Assembly (NCBI GenBank): GCA_035041965.1
Contig: JAPYMA010001261.1
Coordinates: 62,001-126,000, forward strand
Reading direction: 5' to 3'
From: Anisakis pegreffii
Lineage: Eukaryota > Nematoda > Chromadorea > Rhabditida > Anisakidae
Length of the DNA stretch: 64,000 nucleotides
Shown: positions 23,438 to 40,740 of the stretch, piece after piece
Position numbering within the stretch: the first letter of the stretch is position 1
How the letters are laid out: each line of letters opens with the position of its first letter
Notes under the pieces: generated by a model
What the model saw: the letters and a program-made list of their open reading frames with translations, nothing else
Databases searched by the model: none
What the model was told of the DNA's origin: nothing
Translations under genes and position numbers: made by a program

Positions 23438-25881
23438 CCTTAGAAGGTCGTGAGGAGCTGACTTCACGGTGAACAGCCACAATACTCTCGTCAAATGAAC
23501 GGCGTCTTGGAATAAATGGCTTAAGAATCGTACAGGATGAAAAACCGCAAACAAAAACAAAAGGGAGTTGTTGTATTATTTCCATTATCGTGTTAGCTCG
23601 AAAGCGACAAATTAAAACGTCACGCAAAATCAAAATTTGGCGAATCACAATAATTGCCTAATTCAAGATTCACTTAATATTTTCACGATGCATTCACCTG
23701 ATGTGCGGCAAAAAAATGGTCTTCGCAATTGGGCATTACGAAAGTAACCACTGTCAGAATTTCATTCACATACGAACTGCATGCACGATCGGAACATTTC
23801 GATACTAAGTGAACAACAGTTGCGAATGGTTATCTCCTCAATCTATTTGAGAAAATGGGACTGTTTAGTGTGATTCAGTCATTGTACTCCTCAGCTGCTC
23901 AACGTATCGAATCAAGTGAAATCCAGAAAATCGCAAAACAGTGATATATCATGCAACGAATATGAGTTTTCTTATGTTCAGCAGAGTAATACAATTTCAC
24001 AGATTGAATTATGACTAACTGACGTTCTAGTGAAAGCGCAAGGTTCCTCTGTACGAACTGAATTTGTTACAGGTTTAGTTGCAGGTTTTCACCAATGGAT
24101 GATCTCTAGGTGGCCATATGAATTAGACAGCAATTGCTGGACGCGAATCACTTCGACTGATGGAATCAACAATGAAAACTTTCTGCAACCGCTACACCCC
24201 GTACGTTTGTCATAAAGAGATGCCGACCTATTCTTAGACTACTCAGTTATATTTAAACACTGCTCATTGATAGCATCTCACGTTAACTATCAAATCATAT
24301 TTCAAGTAGAGAGGGTGGTTCATGTGATAGCAAAAAAAGTGGTTATAGAAAGGTGAAAAGTGAAGGTGAAAAGTCTGCCAATAATGGAATTTTTGCATTG
24401 TACAATCAATTTGAAATTTGTGCCTTCAATGTCAAGAAATAATTTTTGATTGAAATCAACACAGCCAATCTCAAATGCAAATAAGAGCGCTTTAATTCCA
24501 GCCATTTCATAGAGGAAAGAGTCCAAAAAAAAAAAAAAACTTGACACGCGAGAAGAAAAATCGAAATATTTGTGATGAACGAAAGTGCAACGTTCCATGC
24601 AATAACGCGATCAAATACGTTCTCAAAACATTCCCAGATATAAAAAATCGCTAACGATGCAAAATTACGCGCAATTATCGTTGCAATATCGCTCTGGTTA
24701 ATTGGACATACGGTGCAAATGTAAGCAACCGTGCAAAACGATGCGGAACAGGCATTCGAAGCAAAGCATCAGCAACAGCAGCAGCAGCTTTTGAGTGACT
24801 TTCACTGAAAATGATCGCAATTGCAACAGTGAGTACAACCGAACTACACGAATCGTACCGAAACAACCGACAAATTGAAGCACTTTGCAGTTTTTTGACT
24901 GGAATGATGCGTTGAGCACCACACTCACGATGGGTAATTTCAATTGAGCAATGAGCAATTGAAGTTCTTCTGCTCACCAATGCTAAAAAGTCATCTTGAA
25001 TTGACTCGAATTGACGTTACGCACACATATGTATGTCAATGAAAGTTTCCATGCCGTGTACAGATGTTCGAATTGAACAATTAGATGGATTCCTAACAAA
25101 CCATACAAAATAATTGGTTGCGGCGGCGAATAGCGAAGAGAAATACTAGAATTTTTACACTCTCCAATCGCTACATTCACGCGAAACCATAAGCAAGTAC
25201 AGTGGAACGAGTTAAAACTGTCTTGCCTTTCTCGTCTCATTCCAAATCTTTCAACGGCAAAAAAAAAATTATCCAGATCAGTGGAAACACCTGCGTGAAC
25301 TTGTTATTTTTTTTTCAATTCGTCATTAGAACATAGGCAACTATGGATGTAGAACTGTGAATGTAGAGTTGGACTGAATCGACGAGAAACATCGCAAATT
25401 TTAGAAAAGTATTCTTTGCGCAGAGAAAGTTGTCTTGTTTCTCAGATGTGCACAAAAAATGAATCAAAAACCATGCAGCACCCATTATTGCGTGTTTTTT
25501 TTTGGAATCACTTTCAAATTACAACGAAATTCGGTGAATTGAAAATTACTTGATGACTGATCATGAGCAAAAAACATTCACATAACTGCAAGCTGATAAA
25601 AAAGGCAATTTTCTCTTGGAGCTTCAGACGAACGAGATTCCATCCATCCAATTTATGAATGAGCAGCCACTATTGCTAGCCTGAATTTCAAGCACAACTG
25701 CATTGTGAGTTCTTCCAGCACAGCACACTTGACGTGCATCGAAAATGGTTTGCAAAATCTGGTTCATATGGAAAATTGCTTGGAAAAAAATTCTCTTATC
25801 AGTTTGAAAAATTTGCTCGAGTACGGAACAAACTGGTTTTATTGATTCTGATTCTTTGATCACTACTCAACAATAAAATTA

Positions 25882-25954
25882 TGATCTCGGGCGGGCTCGA
25901 ACCGCCGGCCTTCTGTGTGTTAGACAGATGTGATAACCACTACACCACGAGATC
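25882..25954 (-). tRNA. tRNA-Val (AAC)
   Basis: Minus-strand 73-nt cloverleaf, nearly identical to the gene at 11776: acceptor GATCTCG/CGAGATC, anticodon loop CTAACAC (AAC), T arm GGCGG-TTCGAGC-CCGCC and discriminator A. No intron. Confidence 0.93.
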
Positions 25955-28900
25955 ACATAATTCTTTTGAAATACTACGGAGCTAGCAATATTCTTTGAAG
26001 TCGAACCGAATATTAATGGAAAACATCTGCACAGAGCATTCACAAAGAGGATGGACGCAAAACGTCCAAAAAAAAAACGCTCAATTCAACGAATAAATCA
26101 GTAGAACTTGAGAAATTGAGTCGAAGTGAATGTTTGTGATCAACAAAAATCACAGACGAATCAGGTGCAACAATTTTGAGTGAAACTCAAAATCGGTAGC
26201 AATTGGATTGCTGAAAATGTTGGTTTTTTATTCGCCTCTATGCTACTTTCCTTACTATTAATCCGGATGAAAACCTGTTCGCCGTTTCGTTTATTTGCTC
26301 ACCCAATAAACGCTGCCTCAATTATTTGGTTTCATTGGCGGTAGCGCCGTCGCTACTCGTATGGAATGCACATAAATGAGCTATGATCGCATTACTTCAT
26401 TTTATTGCCCAAGTAAAATTGCTTGCATTCGTCTCATAAATGCCTCATTATGTACAACAATGTGCACAACAATGGTGAGGAATGATTATCAGAGAACACT
26501 GCGATGAAAATGTCGCTTTTATTAACATTTGCTCCTTATGGATAACTCAGAAGTTCTTGCATGGATCGAAAATTGTAGCAACAGCAGTGATCTCTCGATC
26601 TTGTGAAGAATTGCATCATAAGAACTTTGGACAATACGTTATCGTCGAATGCAGGTTTAGAAAGAAGTCGCGCGAATTGCTTTCGCAAAAATTTACTTTA
26701 TTGGACACAAAATTAATTGCTGCTGACAGTGCGAGAAATTTACATGATTGATTGAATGTAATATTATTTGGAATTAGTATAATGGTGTAGAATTTCGGTA
26801 GTACATTTAACCTAAGTGCGAGCAAAAAAGCGTGCAACTGAGCTGATAAACTGGAATGAATTCGCAAAATCGTTGCCGAAATTGTTCGTCGAATTTTTTT
26901 TTTTTGTACATCTCAAGAAACATCGTTAATCGAGACATTTATCTTCAATAACAAAACCTCTTGTTTTCGTTCCAAGCAAACGTTTTCATTAATCACCAAT
27001 GCGAAGCAATCGTTTGGGATGGTGACTGGGCAAACCACAAAAAGTGGCGGAAAAAAACCAAATTACGTCAAGTCTAGAACTCGTTAGCACTACAGGAATC
27101 ACATGAAAATGAGATGACATACTGATGATATTTAGCTATAAATTACTTTTAAAGTCGTTCAATTCATTTCTCGATTCATTCTTCCACTTAAACGGAGCGA
27201 ACGTTCGATACTGAAACAATTTGTTGCAGGCAATGGAGGAGGCATCACAATATTACAACCAAACAACTTTACACTCGCCAGTCAGTCACCATTGAATCGT
27301 TAGTAAAATCATTCAATTCGGTATTTATTGCTAGTGGTCATACCGGCATTTTTTTTGATAATATGTGGAGTGGCGGCAGCAAACATAATTGATGATCGCT
27401 GATGTTTTAACAAAAACGTTGATTCACTGATATCTTGAAGATTTAAAGTAATTGTCAGTTTTAGGCTACACACATATGACACATACAAAAATTCCGTTCG
27501 CATGGTTATTATCAAAAGCAGTTTAACAGTAAATATGTTGCAAAGTAATTGGAAATGTGATCGATGCCGGAAGTGCAAATGATTATCTGTGGCAGCGCAA
27601 CATTGTAATTGAATCAAAAATGAGTTCAGCTCACAGGTGCGTACTGAAACTCGCATCACAGAACTTGAAACAATCATAGAAAATTCTTCCAAGATTCAAA
27701 AGTTTCAGCACTTCGATAAAATTAACAACGACCATTGAATACGAAAAAATGTCTTGGAAAAAGGAATGAAATGCGAATTGCCAAACAAATTGAATCAGAG
27801 AATATTTTTGTGAAGTCTAGCCACTTGTAGATTCCGTCAAAATTTGAATGCTAGTATGTGCTACGAACAAAATGCGACGACTAGACGAACTCCAGAAAAA
27901 AAAGTAGAATAGAACCGGACGAAGATGACCATAAATACAAAGAAAATATCAGAATACTTGCATCGTTTGCCAGAAAATATTGAGAAAGTGTCAAAGTTCT
28001 TACATAGATGAACGAGAGAGAAAGCATTATGAAAAAAGCACCTCATGTTCCAGCTGGCAAAAAAGAAATCCCGTTCGTCGCCCATATAAATGTCAATAAT
28101 TTGGGGAGAATGTCCAAAGTAAATGCAGAAAAATCACTGTTTAGCTGATATATAAGGTGTTTCATCAGCTCGAAGTGATTTGAAAATTTTTGTTCCTTCA
28201 ACTCAGAAATGAAAAAATGTACACTGGAGTTATTCAGAAAATGATTACATAAGCATGAAAATAACTGAAATGAAGAATTTATTATACTTCGCACATTTAG
28301 GCATGCCCATTTGGACGTTTACTGGAATAGTAAACGTACATCAACTTGGCCTGCATAAGAATTGATGGCATTTTTGATCACTGAATTTCCAGAGTTCTAT
28401 GCTTAATAAGTCATTCTGTTCCTGGTGGGCCTTCATGAGGCAGTTTCTCAGTCACTTTTAGCCATCTGATGGAAATTAAAGCTTATATTTGATAATCTTA
28501 TCTCAAACACACCTAATGATGCTCGACCTGAAGAATTTAGCCAGTTTTTTAGATTGTTTATCTGCATTTCGTTAGAATTCCTTGGAAAGTGCCGACATCA
28601 GTATTGAAACACTTTGAAATGTTGCTGAATGGAAAAGTATTTAGAGTATGAGCGTAAGTGTCAGCATATTTCCTAAATCAAACATATGCATGAGTCTAGG
28701 TTTAAGCCTAACCAGAGGCTTTGAAAATCCGAACTTTTGAGTTGTTGTATCTTTGAGGCTGGGAAAACTTGAGTGTGCGCCTTCATAAACGGATACAAAT
28801 CCGATAGGTACACCTCAAAACAGTCTTGAGTGGCAGCGATGAGAGATCATTAGCAATTACAGTTGATCACAGTTTATCGGGGTATCAAAAATACCATATC

Positions 28901-29606
28901 AAACAAAATCACTTCATTTTTCAGTTAGCCCAAAATATGAATTGTTTGCAAATTTTGCTGATAATTGCGCCTAAAATTTTGCGTGATGCAATTAGACACG
29001 AAACTTCCTATGTTTACACTCCATTTCACTGATATCAATGGATGCACGTTGTCTCAATTACGTGACCGTGAATCTTTGATGTGACCATGAATTTGATCAC
29101 ATTAAGTCTATTGCATTTCATTAACAGGTCCATCATTTCTGCACAAAATTCGATTCACTCAAAGATGAATTATTAACGATCGGTAATATTAATTGCATAA
29201 TTTGGGCAACATGCGTTCAGTTAAGATCTTATCTCATCGCATTATCGCTCACATACATTATTGTTTCGAAATGCAGTCAAATTCACTGCAGTCAGCTTCG
29301 TTGATTTCGTTCCGTTGAAATAGGAGCATAAGATATTGGATGAAGTCGCATGTGATTGTCTCCATTCGTTGAAGAATAATTACGTTGCTGCTGATGCCGC
29401 TGTTACTATCTATGTGATATATTCATCCACCTAGAAATGCATTGTTTTGTTGATGTTTTGAAGATAAAGAAGAGAAGGGATCATCCTTCTTAACGTATTT
29501 ACCACGCCGATCGACCGAACACGTTTAAAACCAACGTCGTTTTCAGTTTCATCGCCCATTTCGCTGTTTTTGCACGCTCATATCCACGAGCACCACCACC
29601 ACAGAG
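25955..29606. other. No supported gene
   Basis: AT-rich sequence with short unsupported frames. The longest, minus 27309-27692 (127 codons), has no recognisable domain and biased composition. I see no tRNA, hairpin array or transposon end here. Confidence 0.4.
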
Positions 29607-33586
<3,980 letters not shown>

Positions 33587-34660
33587 CCTCATTTGCATAG
33601 AATTTTTCATTTTATTTCGTCCAAACAAGACTGAATAAATTTTTGTTTCGTCCTAAAAACACTGAATAGATTTCCGACTCAAGTTATACGATCGCCAACG
33701 TTTTTGGTAGTTCAGCAAAAAAACTTTTTGTTCGATCAAAACGGTTCCACCGAAAACTTGACCAAAAAATTGATTCATGGAAAATCTAATCAGTTGATTT
33801 GCGGAATAAACTTGACCATCACACGTTTATTTAATTTTTCTGTATTGTAATTCACTCCAGTCATGAATGAATGCGAAACATTATTTTGTATTTATTCAAC
33901 AACCAAAAATAACAATAATGATGTGTACGTATGAATAAATGTATAATAATGATAATATTGAGCTCACATTGTCATACAATTGCTGTGCAAATTTCGCTCT
34001 CTAATAATGGAAACAGCAAAAAAAAACTGCTCGGAATAAACTGATAATGAAGTTAAAGCACCGAATAAAACGATGAGGTGAAGAAAGACAATATGAATGT
34101 TACTTCTGAATAAATGAATAATACTAGCAGTTAGATCAATCAAAGAAGTTGGATGCGGAATCTCATTCACAAATAATCGCAATCAAAATGATACGGAAGA
34201 TGATAGTGAGGCGATCTATCAGTGCTGCTGAACACATCGACGTTCTCGACGACAATAAGAACGATTACAAAACAACAACAAAAAACAATGCCAAAAATAC
34301 AGAAAATAACAAAAAATAATAAGTGAAATGAAAATAAAAACAGGACAAAGTAAGAAGAGAAAATGAACCGAACAAAAAACTATCTAAATCCAAACGTTTC
34401 GAATCACTATCATGTTCCATTCACATACCAAAAGTCAGCCGTTCATGATAAATGAAAACTAATTGTGCGATGCAAAATGAAATGCCAAAAAATAAACGCT
34501 CCTTCTCGTAAACGTGTTCTATTGAACAATAACTGAACAAACAATTATACATACAAAGAACTTTTTTACAATCATACAAATAGCAACAAATTAAAAGCAC
34601 TTTTACAAAGGTGAACAATTGAAGTATTTGCATTGCTCTAGATTCCAACTAAATCAGTAT
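33587..34660. other. Convergent intergenic region
   Basis: Lies between the stops of the SEC14-like gene (plus) and rad-51 (minus). An AATAAA at about 33633 is a plausible poly(A) signal for the former. The rest is A-rich without a gene. Confidence 0.5.
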
Positions 34661-37065
34661 TCAGTCTTTGGCATCATCAATACCGTGTGTTGTTATTGCA
34701 AATACAGCTTCATTCTCTGGCAGACACGGTGAGTCGTAGATCTTACAGACACGCGTGTCTCCTCGACCTTTCCGCAAATACAACCTGAAATTTTAAATGA
34801 TTTGCATCAATCAGTTTTCTACGAGTCACCCGAATCGATCGCACCATCTGTTGTATACAGCCAATAATCTCAACATCATATTTTCTCATGAAACGAATAG
34901 TTCCTACATGAGACAGTGATTGGACATATCTTAATTGATATTATAAAAGAAGGATTTATCTTACCTGGTTGTGGATGCATGTGCCATGATGTGTCCTCCG
35001 ATCGGTTTCTTTGTATCACCTTGGAACATACCAGCATCCACATTTGCGACCACTTGATTCGTTATAACAACGGCTACACCGAACTGAAAATAATTCTCTA
35101 TCATCTACGGCTATTGATAAAACTAGATCCGTAATCAGCTAACGAAATTCAATCACTATTCTAAATGGAATGCTCACCCAAGCATAAACGATTGCTGTTA
35201 TCATCACAAAATTTCTACGAAATGTCATAATAGCAAAGGAATACGACAGTTCCGAGTTGTTCCATAAATCTGATTTTAAGAAAATATTGAATAAAATCAC
35301 TACCTCATCGGCTAACTTCAATAAAGTTCGCATAAATTTTCCCAGCAACATCTGCCTTGCGGCCAGCTCGCCTCTACCCGAAAAATCAGTTCGGAACAAC
35401 GCTGTCGCACTATCAACAACTAACAATGCATATCTGAAATTCAAGGCAATCATACCAGAAAACAATCCATTACACTGTATATCATTCAAGTCAGCAAATT
35501 GCGTCAGAAGAATTTTATTTATTTTCAAATATGCTTGTGAAGGGTAAATTGGAGTACTTAAGGCATCGAACAAAAGCTCTTCTCGTATAGATTCTGTGGA
35601 CACAATCACTGATGAAGACATCGTATATTCTTAATCAAAAAGGAGAAAATAAGATCAACGCATTCCTACCTTGATTCGGCCATCATTGCGGATGCTTGCA
35701 CGAGTAACTGCATCTGATGATCCGTATTATAGCATCGTGCATAGGCAACATTATCGAGGACATCCTGCCCAGATAGCTTGAACCTTAAACATCAGTAAAT
35801 GAAATTTTGAAGTCAATAACTGGTCTTGAAACTGGATCAATATTCGATCACTGTACAGAAGTTAATTACGGAAATTTTAGGTGAAAACACAAAACAGAAC
35901 CTTTCTGCAACAGCTAAGAGCCGTTCCGGTCTGAATGTTCCTTCCGTATCAATCCAAAGACACTTTCCTTCTGCACCACCCATGTCGATCGGTAGTTGAC
36001 ACATCACGGCCAGTGTATGACACAACTGACTTTTGCCAGTTCGAAACTCACCAAATATCTGCAAATTATTCCAGTTTGCTTCGGGGCGTAGACAAAAATA
36101 ACGATCAAATCTACGATTCCATTAAGGAAAGGTTCAAGAAATGAGAACGGATGAGTGAGCATAATCTTACTTCAGTGATTGAGCCTGTTTCAAAGCCGCC
36201 ACCCAGAAGCCGATTTAGCTCACGCGATCCGGTTTCGATTTGAATAATCTCCGATCGTTTCAGATGCACTTCACTGGCAGTCGTGAAACCCATCGGAACC
36301 AATTTTGCGGCTTCCAACTAAATTTTTTGTAAATTACAGCCATTTCGGAGAGTTTGTGTAAGCCAAGTCTTAATTGAGATGAGGAAATCAAACAGATTAA
36401 GCTGATAGAAAAACGAATAAAAATAAGGAAAGTTCCACGAGTTTTGCGTTTCTTTACAGTAAGCACCACTCCATTGGTTAGAAGAAACAACAAATTAAGG
36501 AAATCTAAACCATCCAGATGGAAACAATAATATTTGGATGAATTAATGAAAAGCATACATAGATCTTCTCAGCTTTTTGTTCGCTGATTCCTTTGATTGC
36601 TGTCAACTCTTTACGTGGTGCATATGCGATTGCTTCAAATGTATTGAAACCGGCTTCTTTCAGCTTCCGGATATCTGCAGACGCTATGCCAGATTGCTGA
36701 AATAATCGAGATATCAAAATCCTAACAGAATGCAAGATTACTTGATCTACTAAACGAAAATACTAAGAGATATTATCATGAATACAGATATCGAATTAAA
36801 AAATTGAACCAAATGATATCATAGGCAGATTCTAGGACAGAAACAAAACGTCACGATGCTTCAAGGAAATGCACAGTCGTTCCTTGAATAGTACCAATTT
36901 CACTCTGTGAACAATTTGCTGGAAAGGCGAACATACCTCAAGTCTTTCAATAACTGTGTACGGTCCCATTTCCTGTTCTTCTTGTTGCTGTTGTTGTTGA
37001 ACAACAGCAGCCATCTCAGCCGCAGCACTTGACGTTGAAGCCTTCTGTTTCTGTTTTTGTGCCAT
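34661..37065 (-). CDS. rad-51: RAD51 recombinase
   Basis: Eukaryotic RAD51, the ATP-dependent recombinase that forms filaments on single-stranded DNA and performs strand exchange in meiotic and repair recombination. Eight exons, high to low coordinate: 37065-36937, 36696-36559, 36317-36171, 36058-35901, 35783-35670, 35433-35304, 35083-34965, 34784-34661; 352 aa (human 339). The N terminus has a Q7 run in a Gln/Ala-rich stretch not seen in vertebrates. It is followed by the helix-hairpin-helix domain ([20 protein letters not shown]), the linker [11 protein letters not shown], Walker A GEFRTGKS (Ser in place of the usual Thr, allowed by the motif), ATPase motif [12 protein letters not shown], Walker [10 protein letters not shown], and the DNA-binding loops with [11 protein letters not shown] and [10 protein letters not shown]. 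It ends at DDAKD. The start chosen is the first ATG of the frame. The donor after exon 4 (GTTCTG) is weak. Confidence 0.95.
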
Positions 37066-39262
37066 GCCGTCCGCTATCACGATTCGATGCTACCTCACCT
37101 ATGATAATCAGCACATTATCGATCACAGAATCATATAAGCTTGTCAGATTTTACTTCCTCGAACGAAATTTGCGCAAAATTAAACTTGAACAGTACCACA
37201 GAATTACATTTGGAAAATGAAAGCGCAGAAATTATCAACGCTTAATCCCAACGATAAACGGTTTATTCATTCTGATAGGAAAAGGAACAGAAAATCATTA
37301 GCCGTGATAGAGCGATACTCGAACACCGAGATATTCTTGCGATTGGCTCCATGGGAACAATCCATTTTGTGGAGAAATTTCAATCTTTTAAAAATATTCA
37401 AACGTGATTGCAAACAAAAAAACGAATCGAAAACTGTTCATCATCTAAGAAACAGAATCAATCGTGTTGGCTGCACAAAACAGCGAAAATCCGAACCAAA
37501 TCCCAAAGAAACGTCATCGAATCGCAACAATGCATCTCTTCTTTCCCATACAACCACGGATTTCCCACGCAGCTGGGTCAAATGACATCATCGTCATCAT
37601 TTTGGCGCAACATTTGAATTGCAATTTTTGGCGCTCCACAAACTTTCATACTGAATGTGAGTAGTCTCAATGGAATGTTGAACAATGCGATTTGCTGAAT
37701 TCACTGCAGATTACAATAGGAACTCGAAATTAACCCTTTCAAAAAAAAGCAAATTTATGCCTCTAGAACAGAGACCTCAGCGCTAGGGTACTCACTCCAT
37801 TGCCCTTCCGATAGTTTGGTAGGGCGTCATAACCCCGTCCTGCTGGAAAAATTTACTATTTTCACGCATAACGTCAGGAATAATTTCCTGTTCCTCTCCA
37901 TTCTCCCCTTTGTCATGCCCAAATTGTCAGAAAATGGGTAATTTTCCCCACGACTATGAGCAGCCCTGCTTTGGAAATATTAGGGCCTCGTTGGAGAGAT
38001 TTATTGGTATGTCGTTGGGCTTATGAAAAGATTTGCTGCATGTGTACACTCTCTTAATGGGTACGATGTAACTTTATGTGTCTATTGTGAACCTTAGATA
38101 CTTCGGATCCACACATCCGAACGCCTTGATTCTTCTTCAATGGAGCGTATAGTGTTGTTTCTGGATGATACGGAGGTTGTTTTTTTTTTGCAGATCTGAT
38201 CTCTTCTGTTTCCCAGGATACTGATAATGAACATGATTTACGAACGGATGGATATTAACATTTCAACGTGTTAAAAATACATTTCAATAGCCCTCGTTAA
38301 CATTCGATTCGCATTGATGTATATCGCAGAAATTTTTTCCATGTCGTCTAAACGGATGTTAATTTGTACTATGAGTGCATGGCATTTACTGCATTCCAGT
38401 AATGCAGATCTTAAATTCCAGTTATTACCTCATCTGATTAATCAAGAATAATGCACTTCCCAACGGAACAAGAGAACAAATCAAGAGCATCCGAATGGAC
38501 CGAACTCGTAATTGCACGTCATCGTCACATTTGAATCATATGTCGCATTGTTGAAAATTAATTTCCTCTATATTTTTAAAATTTAAATGATGTCATACTG
38601 TTCTATGCCACATTAAACAATTTACTGGTGTTTTATGATAGCATATTTTTCCTTGTCTTATATCAACTGGCAGAAAAATTCAGATAATCGGCGGAAAGCC
38701 ACCGCACAAATGAACAGAAATTCTGATGAGACGTTGCTGAATGATAATCAGAACTGTTGATTATAAATGCACAATAGTATTGCAGAGTACCCTAATAAGC
38801 ACTATTAAATTCACTAATTATACTCAGTAATCACTAATTATACTAATTGTACTCAGTGTCCGGCATGAATGATCCAGTAGAGCAGAGATCTTTGATGGTG
38901 CTATCTGATTTGGAACATCCGTTAGTTTCCATATCATGTTACCATAGTAATTTATGCTTTAATAAAACTACTTCCTTTTGGTGAAGACCAATGATTTGTT
39001 GTGATCTGAAACTCGGTAAGCTAACATTCTTCTTAGTTGCTTGACTTTTGGATATTAATGCTTTCAGCTATCCAAGTTCCATGAAAGGAAGAGCAAAGTA
39101 AGCAATGCCACGAAACCAGAGAATTTCAAAGTGTTGAGAAAAGATGTACATTGCATTCAACAAAACAACAGAAAGTAGTAAAGTTTATCAGTGGGAAAAT
39201 ATATGAATATGGCGTTAATTATCATTTAACATCAGTTGATTGCCCATCAAAATTCGGTGACC
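37066..39262. other. No supported gene; GC-richer patch at 37760-37990
   Basis: Plus-strand frames at 37217-37664 are Lys/Arg/Asn-rich and without splice or domain support. The patch 37760-37990 (CTCAGCGCTAGGGTACTCAC and following) has higher GC and runs of CCCC/TTTTCC unlike its surroundings, perhaps an old repeat. Small TCACTAATTATACT repeats lie at 38812-38860. Confidence 0.4.
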
Positions 39263-40420
39263 TTATTTGCCTGTCGGTATTCGATCCAATTTTCGTAGTA
39301 TAGTCCAAAATCTGTTCGAATCATCCTGTTTTCGGCTACGCTTTGATACATCTGTAAAAATTTTATCCTTCAATATAGGTCTCAAAATTTGTATTGAGAA
39401 ACTGTTAAAGCCTACGACAGGTTCCATGAATTCATTATAGTGATACTGTCAATATTTTGAATCACCACCTATTGAATTATAAATGCCGTGTTGGATCGAA
39501 ATGAAACTTCAATCCTTTGCAGCACAAGTGAAAATTGATTTTCAACAACACAATTGATAGAGATTTATGTTTGAGAAGATTACACTCAGCGGATGTGGAT
39601 AGCTGGCAAAATATTGGTCAGCTAAAATGTCAACTATTCATAAATGTTAAGCTTTCGGTGAAATATTGCAATTAGCAAAGTTTATACAGAGAATTTTGAT
39701 AAATTAGTGATATTTTTGCTGTGTTTAATTGAAATGATAATGCCATCTGAATGTAATAATGAGTGTCTAGGTTTGGCCAGATAGAACAACTACGCTTTTA
39801 GATTACGAATTCGATATGGATAACGTCTGATCAATGTCGATCAAACTCCGTAATACGTTTTGAATATTCGAAGAACAGAGTTATTGCAAATTCATTTCAA
39901 CGAAAACGATTCAAACGCTTACCAGAAATGAAGAGATGGTCACATAGCGGTAAGCCGACTTGAAGTGAGAGTCGTGCCACACATTCCGGGTTAAACTGGC
40001 ATACTCCTAATGCGTTTTCGCACAGTTCTGAGGTGTATCTTTATTACTGATGGCAGGCATCAACGAAGTGGTACAGGTGGAAGTTAAAGCTTTCTAAAGA
40101 ATTTTGAAAAAAAGAGGTAAGAAAATGATGCGAAGAGTTTCTGTTCTGTGACACGAGTTGATCAACTAACATGATCAGGCTCACAGCTATTGATGTTTTT
40201 TCTTTCGATTCCAACTAACTCATTCAAATGAAGTAAGAAAACGGTTCGGAAGCGAAACTCGATTCATAAAAGATTAATAGTTCAGATGAGCGAAAGGGAA
40301 AGCAGCGAAGGACTAGGAGACTAGGATTGAAGCAATGAGCATACCTTCGCGGATTGAAGATGATACTGAGGCACGAGTAGTGACAAGCAAAAGAAGACCA
40401 ACGATAAAGTACGATATCAT
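39263..40420 (-). CDS. Putative small secreted peptide gene
   Basis: Three exons on the minus strand, all with good GT-AG borders and matching phase 1 joins: 40420-40345, 40027-39923, 39351-39263; 89 aa. Exon 1 encodes a clean signal peptide (MISYFIVGLLLLVTTRAS) and its acceptor CTTTCAG lies 12 nt before the ATG, fitting trans-splicing. Exon 2 carries four cysteines (pattern ELCENALGVCQFNPEC, then C12 residues on). Exon 3 is basic with dibasic sites (SKRSRK) and no cysteine. Exon 3 is also open in a second frame starting MYQSVAENRM, so its reading phase is less certain. No family recognised; a processed peptide hormone or a Cys-rich secreted protein are both possible. No single reading frame is long enough to flag it. 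Confidence 0.5.
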
Positions 40421-40663
40421 GCTCGATGATACCTGAAAGAATCTCCTCTGGAAATGAGTTGATTTATTCTCTGTGAGATACCCAAAGTTCAAGTCATTTC
40501 ATTGAACTGACTCGATATGATATTTATTCACTTCATGAGATCGCAATGAAAACAAATGAAGTTGTTGATAGTATGCACTGCGGATAGTGTTCAGAATAGA
40601 GCGATAAGAATGAAATTGGAATGAGCAAAAGAACTATTAGATTGAACCTGAACCAAAACTGCA

Positions 40664-40740
40664 GAAAATGTCAAAAAAAAATGGCGAAAATGTCAAATGC
40701 CGAAAATGTCAAATGTCAAAAATGTCAAAATATCAGAAAA
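40664..40740. repeat. AAAATGTC short tandem repeat
   Basis: Six to seven imperfect copies of (G/A)AAAATGTCAAA within about 75 bp. Confidence 0.85.

Larger units (their letters stand above)
22166..25881. other. No supported protein gene
   Basis: Apart from the repeats and the hAT-like end listed separately, I see no exon chain with consistent splice phase. Short frames (22195-22419, 22454-22678, 24675-24980) lack domains or splice support. A run of As lies at 24526-24539. Confidence 0.4.

Noticed and set aside
27309..27692. 127-codon minus frame
   Set aside because: No domain, no splice context and hydrophobic/Ser-rich composition expected of AT-rich noncoding DNA.
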